DNA from: Linyphia triangularis
Taxonomy: Eukaryota; Arthropoda; Arachnida; Araneae; Linyphiidae
NCBI GenBank assembly: GCA_963978545.1
Contig: OZ021722.1
Span: 744,001 to 808,000, forward strand
Reading direction: 5' to 3'
DNA: 64,000 nt
The notes below the pieces were generated by a model that did no database searches, had not been told where the DNA came from, and was given only the letters and a program-made list of their open reading frames with translations. A program made the position numbers and the translations under genes. Of this stretch, positions 56,798 to 64,000 are shown one piece after another (position 1 is the stretch's first letter; each line of letters begins with the position of its first letter).

Positions 56798-57474
56798 GTG
56801 TTTGGTTTTAAGTGGAAGGAAACGATCACTGAAGTTTAAAAATCTGAACTAGAAACCAAGGATGAGCAACATTTTCCAACCTTCAATACTGATCACTGCA
56901 TTTAAATTTAGCTGACTACAGATATGTATTTTTCTAAACCACTTTTTTTAACTCGATGTTCGTGAAGAAATGCAGAAAATCGAAAACATGTATTTGATCG
57001 AAAGCAGTGCCCTTATTACTTACACTGGTTTCCCACTGATGTCATAGATTGAAAATCAATGAAAGGACCTTTGAAAAAATTGTTTTCCTGCTGGTCTTTA
57101 GTGTGGACTTAACAGAGCATTATACCAAAATATTTCTTGCACAATATGCCTTATACTTGGCTCGCAAACACTAATCTCACTTGTTCGTCTCGCTGAGTTC
57201 AGTGTTTAACTAAAATGATGCAACTACTCCACCAATCAGCGAACCAAACGATGCGTGCTTATTACAAATATACCAAAAAAATTTTGGTGCAGTGGTGACA
57301 AAAATTAAGGACTTCTTTAAGCATTTTCAAGTACTTTTTAAGGGAAAACCAGTTAAAAAAGCACTTTTAATGACGTGGGAACTCTGTTAAAGGGTAATTA
57401 TGTTGCTCACCCTTGGTTTCTAGTTCAGATTTTTAAACTTCAGTGATCGTTTCCTTCCCCTTAAAACCAAACAC
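56798..57474. mobile_element. 677-bp insert with 75-bp inverted repeats and 33-bp flanking direct repeats
   Basis: Arms 56798-56872 and 57400-57474 are inverted and nearly identical (GTGTTTGGTTTTAAG at the outer left). Directly outside both arms is the same 33-bp sequence (56765-56797 and 57475-57507), exact. An inverted E-family copy fills most of the inside. Confidence 0.8.
57023..57385 (-). mobile_element. E-family element, reverse orientation
   Basis: TGGTTTCCCACTGATGTC at the left and AATGACGTGGGAACTCTG at the right are the E termini. Inside, AAATCAATGAAAGGACC and AAGCATTTTCAAGTACTTTT are reverse complements of E landmarks. Confidence 0.7.
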
Positions 57475-57727
57475 TTTATGCGATGTTTTCCAAAGAACAC
57501 TGTCAAAATACTTACCCCTTAAAGGGTAACCGAGTGGACCCACCTGATTGAATGTTATTTCAGCAATTAAGATGTTGCAGCTATTTACAAACATCCGATA
57601 TATCACCAGGAAATTGATACAGGTGGTTCATTTCTAGCTGATCAGTCTTTTGCTTATTCCTGACACAAGAAAGAAAAGAGAATTTTGAATGCAAAGTCAA
57701 TGCCTCAAGTTAAAATATCGATAAATG

Positions 57728-58180
57728 GAGAGCGCTGCGAGTTTTCTTGAAAATTTAGGTTGCAATTTTGGGGATAATTCCAAAAAGAACATTTAAGGAA
57801 GAATTCCCAATAAATTTTTTAGGGATAGTTTAAAAATTTTTTAAGGATACTTCTTCTGAAGCTAACATAAGCTCCTAACATACATTCTTTCTGAAGCTCA
57901 TTTCAATAATAACAAAAGACTCGAATCTTCAAAAAAAAGTGAACGTCAAACAACTTTTTATTAAAATAACAGTTATATAATTAAACAATTACACTATTTT
58001 GACAAATATGCAAATTTAACTCAATCCACTTTTATCATCTGGAGGTTGGGGGGTTTTTTAGAGGAAATATGGAGAATTTTCTGCGATTTTTTTTAAAGGA
58101 ATTATCTAAACATTTAGGTTGAATTTTAGAAGAAACAAATTTAAGGAATATTAGAAATTTTTGGGAGAATGCAACCCCTG
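57728..58180 (-). mobile_element. C-family element, reverse orientation
   Basis: GGGATAATTCCAAAAAGAAC, TATATAATTAAACAATTACA, TTAACTCAATCCACTTTTAT and the end GGGAGAATGCAACCCCTG are the C consensus reversed. Confidence 0.72.
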
Positions 58181-58189
58181 CAAGTAGTT

Positions 58190-60540
58190 TCTAAATGAAA
58201 TGGGATTGTATCAGAATTGGATTGTAGTGGGATTGTCCTAGGAATTCATCTTAATATTTATGACATTGCTTTAACTTTTTTCTTCAAGAAGTATGCTTGG
58301 ATTAAATTTACCTGCTGATGATGGTATTGTCAGTCAGACCATTTATTATTTTGATCACAGGAAAATTGAGATCAGGACAAAAGAATGTTTGATTCCAGAA
58401 AAACAGATTAGAGATAAAGTAAAAGACACATCCTGCAATACTTAAGAAAGAAAAGAATTATAACTTGTTTTTTGTTCTTGTTATATTACCATTTGATTAA
58501 GACGAAATCAAATTAAAATGTAGCAGATAGGAGGCTGGTACGAAACAAGTATTTATTTATATGGAAACACGCTAAAAGTGACTACAAATGAAGTAACAAA
58601 TAAAATTTACAAATATATACAATGCTGGAGAAAGTTCATTTAAATACTCGTAAAAAACGTTCGCTGCTAGAAAATACTTGCACAACGAGGAGACAAGAAT
58701 GAATGGCACATTCATACGCACACACAATCACGGGGGGGAACAAATGTTTTACAAAATGCTAGAAAAAGAGACTGCTTCAACCTGGAAAAGAAAATAGGCA
58801 TAAACAGCACAAACACACTCCAAAACAAGCTATTAGACTGAGAGGCAACTTTAGGTACCCCATCAAACATCATTCTGAATTTCTATTAGAATCTGCGTTA
58901 CAGGGATGAGATTTTTCCTCCTTTTTTTTCCTTTTTATGTCCTTTTCCTGTTTCAAAAATCCATATTTTTCTGATCTGAACCAGTTTTTCCTGCAAAAAG
59001 TATATTTTTTCTCACGTATAAACAAAAGATTTTCCTTCTTCGCTTCTCTTTCCTCTCAGATTACTTCACAAGCTCCTATTGTGAATGGCATCTTTTTTAT
59101 AACTAAAATTTGGAAATATTTAGAGTATTATGTTTTGAGAACAATATGTGCCACATGTTTCTTCCTTGATATTTGAAATGTAATTATTATATAGTATGAG
59201 CAATTTCATTGTATCTTTAAAATTGGTCAATCCTCCTTCCTACATACTTTTTTTATTGAATTTTTGTGTATTATTCCATCCGCAAGCTTTTTTGACAAAC
59301 TTTTGGGTATCGTCCCTTCCGCTTGCCGATTTAACGAATTTTTGGATTTCCTCCTTTTTGCTCTCTGATCACTCTCATGACTGATGTTAGTAGATCATAA
59401 ATCTATTGGTCTGCCTTTGCAAAAATGGCCAAAACTATTCAAAAATCGACTTTGAAGGAGTTGATCCGAATACCAAATGCGTCATAACTTACCAAATAAA
59501 ATGAACATCCTTTTTAGATCTGGTGACCCACTACTCTTTAGTTAAGGAGGTTGCAGATGATTTCCTGATGCCAAGATCTTTCAAGTGAGCCAATTTGGCA
59601 ATAAATATTGCAGTGAGGTAATACTTATTGCCAACATGGCTCATTTTTAAAAGTTGAAAGAATTTTTTTGCCAGAGAATAAATATTGTTTGCATTCTCCC
59701 TCATTTAAAATTAAAGAGTAATGGATTACGAAATAAAAAGGGCTTATTATTTGGCAAGTTGGACACATTTGACAATCGGATTTAGTTCAACTCGTTCAGT
59801 CTATTTTTGGATAATTTCAGCCATTTTTGACCAGACAGACTAGTGATCTACCAACACATTCTATAAAAAATTCAGAATGTGTTCGATGAGGTACCCAAAC
59901 TTGTTTCTAGGATTGTATTAGAAGTAGAGTGTAAATGAAAGGTCCACTAGTTTTTTTTTTAACGTTTACCACAGAGTTAGTCACTTTAAAATAATAGATG
60001 CAAAAACAGTTTAGAATAATAAATGCAAAAATAGTTTTAATTAAAGTTTTCCCTCCGACAATTCATGTACAAAATAAACAAATAATTTATTAAGTAAAAG
60101 CTTTCAATTATAATTTTAGTATGTTTTAAAATGCTTAAAAATGATAGGTCCACTTTTTATTTCTTGGCCCTATTTGGTTAAGTTACCGAAAATGTGCATA
60201 AGTCTCGGAATTAGAAGACCTTCAAAATTCACTGCATGAACAGGGTATATGAGTTTTCTGTTTGCTCAGAGACTAAATGGGTCGAATAATAACGAAATTT
60301 CATAGTTGGAAAAAAAAAAAACTGTTTTCATTGTTGGTTCTTTTGGTGTTAGGTACTGAGAACATCTGAAATCACGGAAAATATATATTATTTGAGCCTT
60401 TAATTGGCCCTACATTCATTGCATCGAACTAAATTATTTCTATCCCAGAAATTGAGGCCACAGAATTTCATTATTATTCCGGATTTCGGTCTAAAATTTT
60501 TACTATGTACTCTCAATATATTTTACTTTCGAAATAAGTT
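58190..60540 (+). other. Downstream intergenic, no gene recognised
   Basis: 58190-58220 is a short H-family scrap (AGTAGTTTCTAAATGAAATG). 58975-59045 is a relative of an intron 10 segment (near 38890). The rest shows no recognised element. Confidence 0.4.
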
Positions 60541-60542
60541 AG

Positions 60543-60570
60543 GAAAAAAAAAAAAAAAAAAAAAAAAAAA
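60543..60570. repeat. Poly(A) run
   Basis: About 27 A. Together with a GC-rich patch at 60776-60910 it could mark an old insertion. Confidence 0.8.
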
Positions 60571-60914
60571 TCGATTTTTTCTAACCCACGTACCACCAGA
60601 TTACGTCCTTAAAAAAAAATTCTTAAGTTTGATTGCTGATTATATTGAAAATTTGGGCCGGTATAAATCTAAAAGCACCGGACTGATTTTATGTCCCATT
60701 AAACCCCTTGAATTGAGATAATAGTAACATCTCAAACAAGGCTTAAGTATAATCTTGTAAATGCATACCTTTTTGGGTCCTGACCGGCGGCATGTCCCAT
60801 GGCACGTCGTATGCATCGTCCACCGTGGGCCCTCCTGCGGGACCAGGGGCCCCCTGAGGAGGGAAAAAACTGGGCTTGTGGGGTAACGTGTAATATGCCT
60901 CGGCATACAGGGAC

Positions 60915-61520
60915 ACTCGAGCTAGAACATTTGAATTACAATTGTATAACTCGCTATGTTTCTAGCTCACTTCATTCAGAAACTACTTAGTAGAAAACAT
61001 TGACATTTTGGTACGAAACTAATCATTCAATGAAATGACATCAAATAAAAGCTCGAAAATAGCGCCGAATATATTTTATTTTATATTTGAAATCCTTTAC
61101 TTCAATGTCTATACAGTGGCGCCACCTGGCTTTTGTTTGCTTTGATTTTCATTTTGTAATAGATAGACATTAAATGTGAACAATTTTTGTCAGTTCATTA
61201 AGTGATAATTTCGTACCAAATGTCAAAGGTTTCATACAGTGTAGTTTCTATATGAAATGAGCTATACTAAACTTCAACTTAACTAGACATCACTTAGACG
61301 ATAGATCGTCACATTGCTCATAGGTATTTAATCCATTTTGGCGGAGTGAAGACATAATTCTCGCCAAACGCCTTTTGTTCTCTATAGGGTTGTGGTTTGG
61401 CGAACATTATGCTTTCACGCCGCCAAAATGGATTAAATACCTATGAGCACTCTGCGACGATTTACCGTCTAAGTGATGTCTAGTTAAGTTGAAGTTTAGT
61501 ATAGAAGAGTGTAATTCTGG
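60915..61520. mobile_element. H-family foldback element, ends decayed, interrupted by a hairpin element
   Basis: Left arm TTTCTAGCTCACTTCATTCA...GGTACGAAACTAATCA, centre CAGTGGCGCCACCTGGC, right arm ATTAAGTGATAATTTCGTAC...TATGAAATGAGCTA, then the 61265-61501 insert, then TAGAAGAGTGTAA. Confidence 0.7.
61265..61501. mobile_element. 237-bp hairpin element with about 110-bp arms, TA duplication
   Basis: The two halves are inverted repeats almost throughout: TACTAAACTTCAAC...ATCACTTAGACG...GCTCATAGGTATTTAATCC. The loop is around CTATAGGGTTG. TA flanks at 61263-61264 and 61502-61503. Confidence 0.85.
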
Positions 61521-61630
61521 GGATCAGGACAACATATCAGGGATATTTTTTTCAATTTTACAAAATTCGGGGACATTTTCTATCATTGTTTTAGAGGTAC
61601 TGTTCATCCGTATTTTGGCGCCATTTGAAT
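61519..61630 (+). repeat. B-family fragment
   Basis: GGGGATCAGGACAACATATC, TTTCTATCATTGTTTTAGAG and TCCGTATTTTGGCGCCATTT match the left half of B elements. Confidence 0.6.
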
Positions 61631-62149
61631 GGAGGCCAGGAATAACTTTTTCTGACGAGTGATTGTCTTTTTTCGCGCCACAAAAACAATTTGTTTCAAT
61701 ACTTGCTAAAAATATTACTTCAAAATTAATGGAATTTGATCTAGAGGTGTGAAACATCACGCAACTTTCAATTACGCTATAATACTAGTCACTGCTGATA
61801 TGTTGAACGTCTGGGGGCTGTGAATTACTAGAGATTTTTTTCTAGACCAGATTACAATTTTTTTTTTCACCGAATGCAATAGTTTCATTAATTGAAAGTT
61901 AATACAATATAATGGTAAAAAATTAAACAATCATTTAAAATTAAAATTTATTTTTAATTCGTAAATATAATTAAAAAATGAACTTTTATTTTATTTCATC
62001 CACCAGGAGGCGCCACTGAAATAATGGAAAGATAAGTCAAGATTAATTTTTTATGCGCTAATATAAAAAAAAATCACTCCTTCGAAATTCGTTTTTATTA
62101 TTCTTGTAATCTGAAACAAAATTTCAGTTCTCGGCACTTTGGATTATTA

Positions 62150-63632
62150 ATGCACTAGCTAAATACCCGTGCTTCGCCACGAAATTTCACCATGTGCATT
62201 ATTTTAGCCAGCTGTGAGGCTATGCGTTGCGGAAATCCGTCATTGGTGTATAGACCCCAATTTTTGGCGCATCACTCGTTCATCGCAACGCAAAATCGAG
62301 CTCGCTTTGCTCGCTGAAAAAGTCATTGACACATAAGCACAGGCTTACTTAACTCATTGAAAGGTTCATTGCTACTTAAGCGTAAGGTCGCCTCACACAC
62401 TAAAAATTAATTGCTACGTAAAGCCTTAATATTAGAAGTCCCTCCCTTGTCGAGAAACATAAAAAAATTCCCCGTTAAAAACTATAATACACCCCTTTAA
62501 GAATATTTTAACACATGATGTTTGTAAAAAGCAAAATTTGAAAGTCAAAACTACTTATGCTGAAACTTTCAGAGCTCTAGGCCTATTAGAAGTCACTTTT
62601 TGTGGAAATATTAATTAAAAATTCATTTAAAACAAATTAAAATTTTTACGTTCTTTTTGTCAAAAGTCCAATTAGAAGGCCAAAAATATTTGTGTTGAAA
62701 ATTTCAGAAATGCAGCCCTATTAGAAATCGTTTTGTAAAATATTTATTAATTAAAAAATTAATCAAAAATGAATTAAAATAAAAATTTTAAATTCTGTTT
62801 TTCAAAAATCCAATTTGAAGACCAAAACTACCTAAGTAGAAAATTTTAGAGATGTAGCCTTATTAGAAATCATTTTGTAAACTATTAATTAATTAAAAAA
62901 ATTAATTAAAAAAGAACTAAATAAAAATTTTAAATTCTGTTTTTCAAAAGACCAATTAGAAGGCCGAAACTACTTACGTTGAAAATTTCAGAACTGTAGC
63001 CCTATTAAAAGTCGTTTTGTAATTTTTTTTTAATTAAGAAAATTAATTAAAAAATAACTAATTAAAATTTTAACATTCTGTTGTTTAAAAGTACAATTAG
63101 AAGGCTAAAACTACTTATGCTGAAAATTTCAGAGCTGTAGCCCTATTAGAAATCGTTTTGTAAAATATTTATTAATTAATTAAAAAAATTAATTAAAAAA
63201 GAACTAAATCAAAATTAAAAATTCTGTTTTTCAAAAGACCAATTAGAGGGCCGAAACTACTTATGTTGAAAATTTCAGAACTGTAGCTCTATTAAAAGTC
63301 GTTTTGTAATTTTTTTTTAATTAATTAAGAAAATTAATTTAAAAATAACTATATAAAATTTTAACGTTCTGTTTTTCAAAAGTCCAATTAGAAGGGTAAA
63401 ACTACTTATTTTGAAAATATCAGAGCTGTATCTCTATTTGAAGTCACTTTGTAAAAAATAAATTAATTAAAAAAGAACTAATTAAAATGTTAACATTTTG
63501 TTTGACATACATGAAATTAGAAAGCCAAAACTTCCTATGTTGAAAATTTCAGAGCTTTACTCCAATTTTAAGTAGATTTCTATAGATTTTCAGAGCCACA
63601 GACAGACAGATTGTTTTATTACTATAGATTAA
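62150..63632 (+). repeat. Composite repeat: CCCGTGCTTCGCCACG head, eight-unit tandem array, CAGACAGACAG tail
   Basis: The head is TGCACTAGCTAAATACCCGT at 62150. Units of about 140-145 bp start near 62530, 62664, 62805, 62946, 63088, 63233, 63379 and 63505. Each has CCAATTAGAAGGCC, AAACTACTTA, TTGAAAATTTCAGA and CTGTAGCCCTATTA. Between them lie AT-rich TTAATTAATT linkers. It ends GAGCCACAGACAGACAGATT and TATTACTATAGATTAAT. The head-to-tail order suggests one element, class unknown. Confidence 0.65.
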
Positions 63633-63775
63633 TAAAATTATTATTAATTCGTTATTAATATTCAATGTAACGTGGTATTAAATCGTTTTTGTATAAGAAA
63701 ATTATTTAAAAAAGTTTTTTAGGAAGTATCCGTATACATAAAAACTTTCCAATAATCATTTCATAACTAAATAAT

Positions 63776-63824
<49 letters not shown>

Positions 63825-63856
63825 CAATAATAATAAAAAAAAAAAAAAAAAAAAGA
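63776..63856. repeat. (TAA)n microsatellite and poly(A)
   Basis: About 17 TAA units, a short interruption, then about 18 A followed by GAGAGAGGGAGA. Confidence 0.9.
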
Positions 63857-63949
63857 GAGAGGGAGAAGGTATTGAAAATCGACTCAAAACTCTAAATTTC
63901 AGCAATCCAGAATGTGCAAATGAAATCTGCCTATTTATCAGCATGAGTG

Positions 63950-64000
63950 GTCGCCGCGCAGTGGTATAGTGGTTAGCGTAGAGCTCTGCAGTTCCTCTGT
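63950..64000 (+). mobile_element. 5' part of a tRNA-derived SINE, cut by the window end
   Basis: CGCGCAGTGGTATAGTGGTTAGCGTAGAGC is an A-box region like the other SINEs here but with a different continuation, so it is a related family or a tRNA-like gene. The B box would lie past the window. Confidence 0.5.

Noticed and set aside
62530..63575. Regular repeats resembling a CRISPR array
   Set aside because: Units of about 140 bp are similar along most of their length, with no short constant repeat plus unique spacer pattern, and the DNA is clearly eukaryotic.
63756..63944. Frame with a long tyrosine run
   Set aside because: Translation of the (TAA)n microsatellite on the minus strand.

Overview
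This is a eukaryotic, AT-rich window. It holds one intact split gene embedded in a dense graveyard of transposable elements. The gene is USP39 (yeast Sad1), the catalytically dead ubiquitin-protease-like factor of the U4/U6.U5 tri-snRNP. I assembled it by eye from 14 plus-strand exons between 2438 and 55280. All 13 introns are GT-AG, the reading phase is continuous, and the product is 492 residues. Long AT-rich introns, RTE-like retrotransposon remnants, tRNA-derived SINEs and piggyBac/hAT-like elements suggest an invertebrate, probably an arthropod. I cannot name the species.

Layout: 1-2400 is upstream intergenic DNA with SINE-like fragments, a hairpin and a minisatellite-like repeat, ending in a possible promoter. 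2438-55280 is USP39, in which more than 95% of the span is intron. 55350-64000 is downstream intergenic DNA made almost entirely of repeats: foldback elements, a 677-bp inverted-repeat insert between 33-bp direct repeats, a near-perfect hairpin element, a tandem array of about 1 kb, a TAA microsatellite, and the start of a SINE at the window edge.

The introns carry recurring families, labelled here for cross-reference. B: CAGAGTGGCCACAG termini and 5-bp target duplications. C: hAT-like, about 490 bp, with 6-bp duplications in several copies. E: CAGGGTTCCCAC termini. H: foldback elements bounded by TTAA. P: short elements bounded by TTAA with piggyBac-like termini. D: dispersed elements built of tandem units of about 120 bp. 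There is also a tRNA-derived SINE family with target duplications of up to 14 bp. Protein-coding relics on the minus strand are an RTE-like retrotransposon (11402-14260), a piggyBac-like transposase N-terminus (about 41480-41910), and two decayed fragments (21497-22290 and 42560-43375) of what looks like a single repeat-borne gene family of unknown function.

Several elements abut splice sites. A SINE duplication ends 27 nt before exon 12, an E element ends 22 nt before exon 7, and C elements begin 16-30 nt after exons 7 and 12. Nested insertions give a relative age order and, in two cases, a paralogous empty site that fixes the target duplication. No bacterial, phage or CRISPR-type system is present.
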